Shown here: one piece after another, positions 47,076 to 56,663 of the stretch
How positions within the stretch are numbered: the first letter of the stretch is position 1
Layout: each line of letters opens with the position of its first letter
NCBI GenBank assembly: GCA_018902385.1
Contig: JABSSW010000002.1
Location: forward strand, 124,001 to 188,000
Direction of reading: 5' to 3'
Source of the DNA: Physcia stellaris
Lineage: Eukaryota > Ascomycota > Lecanoromycetes > Caliciales > Physciaceae
Length of the DNA: 64,000 bases
Position numbers and translations under genes: made by a program
The notes under the pieces: model-generated
Seen by the model: the letters and a program-made list of their open reading frames with translations, nothing else
The model's database searches: none
What the model was told of the DNA's origin: nothing

Positions 47076-48635
47076 ATGATTACTACACGTCCTCCAGCGA
47101 GCACAGGTAGTAGTCGTTCTTTTCGATCTTCCAAAATGGCTGCGGCATTTAAAAACGCCTTGGCGCACCCCATCCACAGCAACAAACGCAACAGCCAATA
47201 TCGCCCACCACCCGTCAATGAAGAGCAGAAGGAACGGGAGAAACGATTTGTTCTCGATTTCCAGAACACGAACTCAGCCTGCCCCGACTCGAATACCTCC
47301 GATGTAAAGGAGAAGGCGCTCGGGGCCGCATCTAAGCAGCTCAAGATCCAGGACTTTGAGTTAGTCAAGACACTCGGAACCGGTAGGCATGATCAATCCC
47401 AAGCTAGGACCATCGACTGATCCTTCGGGGCCCAGGAACCTTCGCTCGCGTATGGTTGTCGCGGTTTCGAGGGCAAACATCCGAGTGCAAGAGCAAAGTC
47501 TTTGCTCTCAAGATATTGCGCAAGGTCGACAGTAAGCCGTGCAATCAAGAGAGCCGATGAGTTGCACGCTGATACCTTACCGCAGTCATTCGGTTGAAGC
47601 AAATCGAACACATCCGCAATGAGCGTAATACCCTGGCTGCCGTCGCTGGCCATCCGTTCATTACAACTATGATCACAAGTTTCTCAGACAAAGATACCCT
47701 CTACATGATCGTACGTGTCATCACCCTGCCGTACTACCTTACCACACCGCTGACCCAGTGGAAGCTCGATTATTGCCCCGGTGGGGAGGTCTTTACATAC
47801 TTGAGGAGACAAAAGAAATTTGAACCCGAAACTGCGCGTTTTTATGCTGCGGAAATCGTTCTAATCCTCGAATTTCTGCACGACGTTAAAGGAATTGCGT
47901 ACCGGGATATGAAGCCTGAAAACATTCTGCTGGATGCTGAGGGGCACGTCAAGTTGGTAGACTTTGGCTTCGCGAAGAAACTGGTGAATAGTATGCTGGC
48001 AATCATTCTCATGTGAAGCTCGAGCACTGACTAATGGTTAGAAGAGACCTATACATTGTGCGGTACTCCTGAATACCTTGCACCAGAAGTAATCAGGAAT
48101 TCGGGTAAGCTTAAAGCCACTCGAAGTGAAGAAACAGGTCCTGATAGCGTCCTTTCAGGACACGGCGTTGCTGTAGATTGGTGGGCTTTCGGAATTCTCG
48201 TATATGAATTCTTGGTGGGGCAGCCTCCCTTCTGGGACAAGAACCCCATGAAAATCTATGAACAGTAAGCCACAGTGATAGCCGCTATCGGGAATTATCT
48301 AATGATGAAGTAGGATATGCGGAGGCAAAGTTCGATATCCGCAGAGCATGGCCCCGGACGCCCGAGACCTTATTGCTGGCTTATGCAAGGTGAACCCAGC
48401 TCAACGACTGGGAAACCTAACCAACGGTACCGCTGGTGTCAAAGGTCATCCTTATTTCAAGACGATTGATTGGGATTCTCTCTACCATCGACGTACCAAG
48501 GGTCCTATTGTCCCAGAAGTCAAACACGCTGCAGATACTTCGTGTTTCGACGAGTATGAGGATGCTCCTGAGAAGAAGAGCGTCTACACCACTGACATGG
48601 CTGAGAAGTACGACAAGGAGTTCAAGGATTTCTAG
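47076..48635 (+). CDS. pkaC2: cAMP-dependent protein kinase catalytic subunit, class II
   Basis: Exons 47076-47382, 47436-47531, 47586-47710, 47765-47990, 48042-48104, 48159-48264 and 48314-48635 encode 414 aa. It is an AGC kinase: Gly loop LGTGTFARVW, ATP-binding Lys in FALKIL, catalytic loop [11 protein letters not shown] in VDFGFAKKL, activation-loop Thr in [17 protein letters not shown], and a C-terminal AGC tail ending in FKDF. The FARVW form of the loop and the sequence [20 protein letters not shown] fit the fungal class II PKA subunit (PkaC2), the minor catalytic isoform beside PkaC1. The catalytic loop has Met where Leu is usual. Two introns (47711-47764 and 48105-48158) are multiples of three without stops. 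The regulatory subunit is not in the window. Confidence 0.88.
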
Positions 48636-49210
48636 AGGCGTTGCATTGAAAAATTACGAGCATACAATCGGTGCAACGGGTCATAATGGTGGAGCTGGGG
48701 CCACGCGGGCATAAATTGGCGTTATGATCCCATGTCCTCAGTTACGCCGCAACTTAGATATTGCTCTGTATGTATGCATCAGCCTGCGAGTTTGAGGTGG
48801 ATTATGGGTAGATGGCGCTTTGGCGCTTTTGGCGAAGATTTGTCGAACAGAACTGATATTTATTTGGGTCACATACAAGTGATCTATCTTGAGTCTTCAG
48901 AACACCGGACACGGACCACGGCTTTGACTTCATTCGAAACTTGTGTGTTCGAAAAAAGAGTAAACTTTTTGAATTCGAACCCTAAGGTACCAGTCATGCA
49001 CGAATGTGCCGGCCACGTGATTAGCTTTATGCGTATTTGCACAAGCCACGGTTCCAAGCCGGAAACGTCAACCTTTAACTCTCCATTCCGTTCTTTGACC
49101 GACGCGCATTACACGAACCCTTCCGAGATCCCCCATAAAGCAGCCAGAAGTACTCTCTATGAAAGCTAGTCCGGAACTCGGCGCATTTTTGTACGGCGCT
49201 CGATCGTAAA
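48636..49210. other. Intergenic spacer
   Basis: 3' end of the kinase gene and promoter of the SAP protein. Nothing further recognised. Confidence 0.4.
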
Positions 49211-51229
49211 ATGGCAGATTACGATAAGCTTACGGTGGTCAAGCTTCGAGAAGAACTTGTTAAACGCGGACTACCAAAGACTGGCCTCAAAGCTGCTCTC
49301 GTGCAACGCTTAGTAGAGGCTGATGCGCAATCCGAACAAGACGTGCCAATTGAAGACGAACAAAACACAAGTTCTCACCCGGAAACGCGGCCTGATGTCA
49401 AGGACTCGCTCGCCGCACCCGAAAACGTACCTGAGCCATCCAAGTCGCAATCCCAATTGGAACCAAAAGACAATGACGAGCCTTCTCGGTCGCTCCCTGA
49501 TGCGGTGAAGGAGGTAGAAAGGTCTGAATCAAATACTGGTGAACCAAATAACGGCGTTTCAGATGAATCTACAGCAGGAAGCTACCAAGCTACGATTTCT
49601 GGCAAAACTTCGGCCGAGATCGTGGGCTTGAACGAAGATGGTCAAAGACATGAAAATATCACGCGCGACACTAATGTCATTGACGAGGCGTCCCCTACGG
49701 CCCTCGAACTTGCTGGCCATTCAGCACAGCAGGAAGAATTAACACCTGCGACCACGAGGGCCTCAGATGCTCGAGTTTCGCCTCCCGCTATTCCAGCAAT
49801 CTCAACTCAAACTTCTACAGTTGGACGCGAGGAGATTAGGGAAGATACCAACAAAAGGAAAAGGCGTAGCCAAACTCCACCCCCGTCCTCGATCGAGACC
49901 GCTCAGAAACGCGCCAAGGCAGATGATGGCCGACCTCATGTAAAGTTGCCAGAAGATGAAACGAACAACTCAGCATTGCCAGTCCAGCCGAATCCAGAAC
50001 CAGCAGATAGCACTATGCTCGATGGGCCAGCAGTAACCATGCCGGGGGAGGCACTAGAAGAACCCACTGTCAATGGCCATGCCCCGAAACATGCGAACAC
50101 CGAAAGCATTGAGACTTTTCAGACGACGCAGGGCGAGCTTGAAGCCACAGAGGTGCCAACTAAAAGTGTTGTACCCGACAACGAGGAGCATGTGCGCGAA
50201 ATGGAAATTGAGCAACCTCCCGCACAGGACATGAAGGTGGGCTCGCCTGCTAAGCATTCACCTTCAGATACGAGATTCAAGAATCTATTCACAGGTCCTC
50301 CTAAGCGTGAAGGTTCTCCGGACCGACAGAAGATATATAACGACAATGAAGACCGGGTTATCAGTCCAGCATTGCATCCCGCAACATCCGCGTTATATAT
50401 CCGCGATCTGTTGCGTCCGATCAAGGCTGAGACGCTCAAGGAGTATCTGTCCACTCTTGCGACGCCTCCAGACACAGAAATGGACCCTACTATCATCACC
50501 GAATTCTTCCTTGACAACGTGAAAACACATTGTCTGGTCGCATTTGCCAATACCTCAGCAGCTGCAAGAGTACGCTTAGGTCTACACGATCGGGTGTGGC
50601 CCGATGAAAAAAACCGGAAGCCATTGTGGGTAGACTTTGTGCCCGAGGAAAAACTACCCAAATGGATCGAGGTCGAGACAGAAGCCGCAAGTGACCGTAG
50701 GCAGGGAATGAAGAAGTGGGAGGTGATATATGAAGAGGAGCAAGGAGGGGTAACGGCTTTTCTGCAGGAAGCAGGTCCCAGCAGCAGCGCCCCGCGGGCT
50801 GTGCAGCCCATGATTCCTCGCAAAGAAAGCGTGGCGGGTACGCACAGAGCACTTTCAATACCCAAGGGGAGGGATGAACCTCCGAGCACATCTCAGATTG
50901 GTCCAACAGTAAAGTCTGATGCCGGCAAAGGGTTCCAGGCGCTGGATGAACTCTTCAAGGTCACAGCTGCGAAGCCGAAGCTGTATTATCTACCAGTCTC
51001 TCAGGAGATTGTGGATCGGAGGCTAGACAGGCTAGCTGCCGGTAGAGGAGGCGGCAAGTCCGACGAAAAGCGAAGATACACCTTCGAAGACGGTATGCTT
51101 GTCGACAAAGGTCCAGAATTCGGATTTGGCCGTAGAGGTGGTTACGGCGGGCGAGGGGGTGGAGGACACGGGGGTTTTCAAGGCAGGGGAGGAGGCTACA
51201 GAGGGGATAACTGGAGAGGCCGTCGGTGA
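49211..51229 (+). CDS. Acinus-like SAP/RSB protein
   Basis: A single 672-aa ORF. An N-terminal SAP domain (about 6-40: LTVVKLREELVKRGLPKTG) predicts nucleic-acid or chromatin binding. A long acidic, disordered middle follows. An RRM-like fold at about 388-480 (SALYIRDLLRPIKAETLKEY, HCLVAFANTSAAARVR) and an RSB motif at about 575-610 (LDELFKVTAAKPKLYYLPVS) are the signature of Acinus, which binds RNPS1 and SAP18 in the ASAP complex linked to the exon junction complex and splicing. The C-terminus is an RGG box from about 640 (RRGGYGGRGGGGHGG). I infer a nuclear splicing or mRNP cofactor. Presence of the whole domain set makes the assignment strong although fungal Acinus is little studied. Confidence 0.85.
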   Translation: MADYDKLTVVKLREELVKRGLPKTGLKAALVQRLVEADAQSEQDVPIEDEQNTSSHPETRPDVKDSLAAPENVPEPSKSQSQLEPKDNDEPSRSLPDAVKEVERSESNTGEPNNGVSDESTAGSYQATISGKTSAEIVGLNEDGQRHENITRDTNVIDEASPTALELAGHSAQQEELTPATTRASDARVSPPAIPAISTQTSTVGREEIREDTNKRKRRSQTPPPSSIETAQKRAKADDGRPHVKLPEDETNNSALPVQPNPEPADSTMLDGPAVTMPGEALEEPTVNGHAPKHANTESIETFQTTQGELEATEVPTKSVVPDNEEHVREMEIEQPPAQDMKVGSPAKHSPSDTRFKNLFTGPPKREGSPDRQKIYNDNEDRVISPALHPATSALYIRDLLRPIKAETLKEYLSTLATPPDTEMDPTIITEFFLDNVKTHCLVAFANTSAAARVRLGLHDRVWPDEKNRKPLWVDFVPEEKLPKWIEVETEAASDRRQGMKKWEVIYEEEQGGVTAFLQEAGPSSSAPRAVQPMIPRKESVAGTHRALSIPKGRDEPPSTSQIGPTVKSDAGKGFQALDELFKVTAAKPKLYYLPVSQEIVDRRLDRLAAGRGGGKSDEKRRYTFEDGMLVDKGPEFGFGRRGGYGGRGGGGHGGFQGRGGGYRGDNWRGRR

Positions 51230-52449
51230 GGGGAAGTAAAGGCGAAGCGTTTTCATGTAAAGTAGTGCTTGTGGATTGGAAAGATACCAATGGCGTTGAT
51301 CAAATGCTGGGTGGAGGTTATCACCAAATCAATCTGCCGTCGAAGCATAGCGTAACCTCATGCTCGAATCAGTTTGTTTCGAAAGGCTTCTATAACCAAA
51401 TGCAATCAATATCTGGATGAAATTGTGAGTACCTGACCAGGTATCGTTACACTGGATCATTCGAAGTGGATCGCTTGTGATGGACAGGATCGAGGGCCAG
51501 GACAATGATGAAAACCTCCCCAAAGCAGCTTCTAGCATGTAGATCGATGAGACTAATCAAATACCAACGGAAGCTCGAAAATGATACTCCTTCATTGGGT
51601 ATTACTCACTAGTATATATCGGTCACCTATACCTATCATATCACCGTCATTTCATGGGTTCTGTTCATAAAGTGCCAAGCCCTAAGCCTGGGGAAGGACA
51701 ATGCGAGTGAAGGACCCTGAAAATTCGAAAGGTGAAACAGTGCGCTTGTCTCAGCTATTCAGACCCCTGGCTAGTTCGGCCAAGCCTTCATTTTCTGTAG
51801 GTAAGAAGCCCGAGCCCTGTGACGCTTCGGCTACACGGCCCGAGACAACAGTGCGCCACCGTCCACATTCGTACAAGGGCGCTAAAGTAGGGGAGTTAAT
51901 GTACGTTATGCATCTCCATGCTGCCTCTGTTCAACATCAATAGAAGACTACAAAAGGTCTTGACCAACCGAGAATTATCTTGAATCTCAGAGGCAGCGCC
52001 GCGAGGTGTTGTGAACAGGTTTCACCAACACCAGCCGCCAGATTGTACTCCATCGAACTGTGGCGCCTTGCCAACCTCCGCACACAAGGGCGCAGAGCAC
52101 CCAGCTCCACCAGAAGTTCGTATTACTTTGTCACGCACTTACTCGCTGCTTTCTACTCCCTTGCAATTGGAGCATATACGCACGGGAACTTACCCCTCTT
52201 TCTGCTCCTAGACACTACAAGCTGTACCAGGGTCAGGACCATTCAGCGCTTAAAGAAAGAGGCCTTCGTAAAGGAAAAGATTCTCGATAACACCAAGCGC
52301 GAAGGCGCTCCTGTCATTCATCATGGGCTGGCTAGTATGTAATACGACATTGGAGGACATGAGTAGTAAGCCAAGGTCTCTGCTGTTGAAGGTAAAGAAT
52401 TCACCTGCTGATTCTTGCTCTAGTCGCCGAAACCCCAGTATGGCATAAT
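51230..52449. other. Intergenic region, probable 5' end of DUF300 gene
   Basis: A short possible first coding exon (ATGGGCTGGCTA, ending at a GTATGT donor near 52336) could splice to a TCTAG acceptor near 52430, but the phase is off by one base against the conserved frame. The ORF at 51980-52342 has no motif. Confidence 0.35.
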
Positions 52450-54214
52450 ATGCAGTTCCACCATTTCGGCGAGATCCTCTCTGCTATATTCGGCCTCATC
52501 GCAATCCTAATGTCTTGGTACCTGATTTGGCGTCATTGCACTCACTACCTCAAACCCTACGAACAACGCCATATAATACGAGTCCTCTTTATGGTCCCTA
52601 TCTACGCCTTTGTTTCTTTCCTTTCATACTACTACTACAAACACGCAATCTATTTCGAGGTGATCAGGGATTGCTATGAGGCATTCGCCATCGCGAGCTT
52701 CTTTGCGTTGTTGTGCCATTACATCGCACCGAATCTCCATAGCCAGAAAGACTATTTCCGTGGACTGAAACCGAAGCCATGGGTCTGGCCCATCTCTTGG
52801 TTGAAACCATGCTTTGGGGGTGAGCGTGGCTTGTGGAGGACTCCGAGAAGTGGTTTGACGTGGTTCAACGTGAGTGTCATGGTCTTAATCTGTGGATTGG
52901 GGGCCCTTGAAGCTGATGTTTTGTCATGGCTGCAGATAATCTGGTTCGGAGTGTTTCAATACTGCTTGGTCCGGGTCTTGATGACCATAGTAGCAGTCTC
53001 CAGCCAAGCCGCAGGAAGGTACTGCTTAGCGTCCCTGAGTCCAGCTTTTGCCCACGTCTGGGTAAGATCTGCCCTTTCGATCATGTCACGCTTTTCCCCT
53101 CTGACTGGTGATACAGGTGATGGTTATCGAGGCTGGCTGCGTCACGATTGCTATGTTTTGTCTCATCCAATTCTACGTCCAGCTCAAGGACGACCTCAGG
53201 GAACATCAACCATTACTCAAGGTTGCCGCTATCAAGCTCGTCATCTTCCTCTCTTTCTGGCAAACGATAATGATCTCCCTTCTTACATCCACTGGGGTCA
53301 TCAAAGCCTCACCACGTATAGCGCAGCCCGATATCAAGATTGGGATTCCTGCACTCCTTCTTTGTATCGAGATGGCAATTTTCAGTGTTTTCCATCTCTG
53401 GGCATTCCCTTGGACGGTCTATGATATCCGACGCTCGGCCATCGTTGCATCCGAGTCTGCACCTGGATTCTTACCAGATCCGAAAACAGCATACGGAGGC
53501 GGACCTTTCGGCATTAGAGCTCTCATGGATGCGTTCAATCCTTGGGATCTGGTTAAAGCAGTAGGCCGAGGTTTTAGATGGTTTGCCGTGGGTCGACGAA
53601 CGCGCGAGCAAGACCCCTCGTACAGGAATTCCGTAGATCATGCCAAAGGATATGAGCCTTCAAGTAACACTGATTCAAGCGATCCCTGGCGAGCGGATAC
53701 TTCCTTTGATAGCCAGCCTCGGCCATATATGGGTACTGGTGGGAAAAGCCCAGGCAGGTATCGGCCGGTCAACGGGGACGAAGACGACCGTTTACTATCG
53801 CATGCCCAGGCAGTGCCACGATCTATACCCCTCGCAGATGATACCTCGTACCCAAGGCCAATGGTACGGCATCCCACGCCCCCTCCTAATTCACGTACGC
53901 CGGTCGCACAAAACGATCTCTATCCGGACCATCTACCATCCAATCCTACGCCTGTGAATATTCAGAAACAACAGCATCGAGCGAGCGGACAGCACTCCGG
54001 CGTCATAGATCCAGGTGAAGATACCAGCTACCACGGTCACAGCATAACTCCAATGCCACAACATGAACCTGCACCAAGCTATCTCTATGAAAGCGATCCT
54101 CCGTTGCCGCATGTACGGGGTCGGAGGGGCGATGAATGGGATGTTTTTGGCGGAGGCCACAATCCATCTGAAAGTGACTTGGGCAGGCAGCACGGTGGGC
54201 AAGATCGGTTCTAA
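52450..54214 (+). CDS. DUF300 / organic solute transporter alpha-type membrane protein
   Basis: Exons 52450-52869, 52936-53061 and 53117-54214 encode at least 547 aa. The first 300 residues form about seven TM helices with the PF03619 signatures HHFGEILSAIFGLIAI, YEAFAIASFFALLCHYIAP, FAHVWVMVIEAGCVTIAM and FLSFWQT. The family includes OST-alpha and TMEM184 and, in fungi, vacuolar or plasma-membrane proteins of unclear transport role. The last 230 residues are a hydrophilic, Pro/Ser/Asp-rich cytosolic tail. The start is conservative: family members usually have 20 or so more residues with a W-H-N motif, and the same frame upstream of the ATG (VWHN) supports a missing first exon. The first intron (66 nt) is in frame and stop-free. 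Confidence 0.82.
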
Positions 54215-55027
54215 GACCATGCGATCAAGTCGATATATGCTTAATGATCGCTAAAGTAATGATGTTTCAATGACTGCGGCAGCGAGGCGTTCAGGATCGT
54301 TTTTGACGCACGCAGGAATATACCATGGGTGGAATTTTGGACGAACGATTTGTTCATGGGACAGTTGGCACGATTGGTCCTACAGCGGGGTGAACTGAGG
54401 AGGACAGCTGGCTGGAGAACTTGAACTCTATCATGTAAGATTATGTACGTACCACATGTCGTAATTGAGTGATTTACCACTGAGCGGGTTACTGACTGCA
54501 TAGTCAACGTTGACCAACTACGGTAAACAGTCTTAGGAAATTGCCAGAATTCATTATACATCTCGGTCCGGAGAGCAGAGTAGGTACTTCTGCTTTATCG
54601 TACGACTCGATCACGTCTACCGGACCAAGGAATCCATTGATCTGTCAAAGCCAATCTACTTCGAAGTCACTAGACTCACATAATTTTCTCTCCTCTCGTA
54701 TCCCTCTGATCCAGGATGCTAGCGAGAAAACGTTGTCATCGACAGGCATCCCAATATTTGCTCCTACTATGTCATATCCTGAGCATCCTCACCCTTCACC
54801 AAACCCCTCAATTCCACATTTCCATAGCTTGAGTATGGAGTGTTGGTTTCACAACCAGCTAGGCAATCTGAAACCTGCGTTGGGGATACATGGCCGATTT
54901 CCTCGAGCTGAAATGATAGATTCTACGATTGGAGGAAGGTAAAGCCCGATCGATTGTAGTCAAATAAACTCCATCCACTCATTCCGAATTCCATTCCAAA
55001 GATCAGAAAAAACCAACAGAGCTCCCT
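54215..55027. other. Intergenic region
   Basis: The ORF at about 54541-54942 has no motif and is treated as chance. Nothing else recognised. Confidence 0.4.
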
Positions 55028-55057
55028 CTTTTCTTTCTTTCTTTCTTTCTTTCTTTC
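55028..55057. repeat. CTTT microsatellite
   Basis: About seven units of the tetranucleotide TTTC in a row, on the same strand as the pyrimidine tract that begins 130 bp further right. Confidence 0.8.
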
Positions 55058-55189
55058 GCTCTCTTGCTCCGTAGTAACGCCTGTGAGATCGAGAGATGAC
55101 AGGTTACAGAAGTAATCAGATATTTCTTTCCTCAACGCAGAGGCGTTCGAATGATTGTATCAAGGCCCGTCTTGATTTCCATCATACCC

Positions 55190-55850
55190 ATTCCTTCTCT
55201 CTCTATCCCCCTTCCCTCATACCTCATGTCTCATGCCCCATGTCCCGTTCCCATTTTCCGCCAATGCCTCATGTCCCATGCCCCGTACCCCGTTCCTCCT
55301 TTCGCTCTTCCCGCCAATGCCTCGTGCCCGATTGCGCCTTTACCCCATCCCTCATTCCCCATCCCCCATCCCCCATCCTACTCCTCTACTCCTCGTCCGC
55401 CTCGTCCGCCTCCTCCCCGTCCCTCCTCCCCACCCCTCCTCCCTCCCCCACTTTCCCCCTTCCCCTTTCCTGCTCCTCCTCCCCCTCCCTCTTCTTCCTC
55501 TCTCCTCCCCCTCCCCCAATCCCCCATTCTTCTCCTTCCCCTGCTCCTCCTCCCCCTCCACGTCTCTCCTCCCCCAGTTCTCAGTTCTCAGTCCCCCTTC
55601 CCAGTCCTTCTTCCATCTTTCCACCTTGTCCCCCTGTCCCCCTGTCCCTCGCCCCCTTCCTCCATATCTCGTTCCTCATCCCCATCCCCCATCCCCCTCT
55701 CCTCCTCCTCCTCCCCCTTACCCTTCTCTTTCCTCAGTCCCAGTCCCAGTCCCCCTTTCCCCTTCCCCCTTCCCCTTCTTCCTATCCCAGTCCCAGTTCC
55801 AGTCCCCAGTCCCCAGTCCCCAACCCCAGTCCCCTTGCAGTAAATAAAAG
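55190..55850 (+). repeat. Long C/T-rich (homopyrimidine) tract
   Basis: About 660 bp in which the plus strand is almost only C and T; from about 55360 to 55740 purines are rare. It is built from variable CCCCTTCC, CCTCCTCC and, at the right end, CCCAGTCCCAGT-like units. Long ORFs exist in all three plus frames and in two minus frames simply because pyrimidine-only sequence cannot form stop codons. No protein is inferred. Such tracts can form triplex (H-DNA) and are prone to length change. Confidence 0.8.
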
Positions 55851-56105
55851 TATTAATTACAAGATCCCAGCCCCCATGCCAGAAGCTCAAGTCCAAGGAA
55901 GAAACGGAGAAAAGAATTTCTTAAGTACTCACTTGCATCAACCAACTATCGGCGAATTAAATTGACTTTTTATTTTGTCATGCGATTACGGGTTGTTGGG
56001 AAAAGAGGCTTGACGCCACCGGCATGCTTCGGAAGGGAAAACGCGTGACGAACCGTTGATCTTGGGTACGGTTGACACGTTGACGAAGGATGCTGGATAC
56101 CTAAT

Positions 56106-56412
56106 GCACGTGTCGTGATTCGAATATTGATGCTTTCATGCTTCAACCAATTCACCGGCTTAATTGTTAGGGACTCACCGGAAGATGGTAATGGTCTCAA
56201 CAAAGAGACTTCATGGTTTTGGGATTGGATACCGCGTGGGACAATCTTAGGACCCGGGAAACGTGCTGCACGTATCGTGAACCGAATGGTGATGTTTTCA
56301 TGCCTCAGTCAATCCACCGGCTTATTTACTTGGAATTCACCGGAAGAGGGTAAGGGTCTCGACAAAACGAATTCAAGCTGGTTGAAATGGAGACCGCGAG
56401 GGACAACCATGG
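56106..56412. repeat. 162-bp diverged tandem duplication
   Basis: Two units (56106-56250 and 56268-56412) align over 140 bp with 32 mismatches (77 percent identity) and no indels, at a constant offset of 162 bp. Shared strings include CACCGGAAGA and CACCGGCTTA. The plus-strand ORF from 56115 reads through both in the same frame, but mismatches fall almost equally on the three codon positions (12/10/10), which argues against a maintained protein. No TIR or coding transposon part seen. Confidence 0.75.
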
Positions 56413-56663
56413 AGAGAACTCGTGGTAGCAAAGCCTGCGGCCCGTGCAGGCAGATACCTTTCGTCGAATCTAGAATTCTATTTTCCAACCTCGTGTTGGA
56501 ATCCTTGTGCCGCAAAAAGCAACTACTTAATATGAGTGTCATCAAAATTTTCCGACAAGCAATGTTTATTGGCAATCAACCAATCCAAAGAAGCGCGTTC
56601 CAAATTCTATCTTGCAGAGCCGAATGTCCGAAGCTGACATTGAGCCCGCATTGCAAGTCAACT

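Noticed and set aside
55096-55965. 289-codon ORF of Pro/Ser/Leu composition
   Set aside because: It arises from the pyrimidine-only tract, which cannot make stop codons; overlapping ORFs of the same kind exist in other frames.
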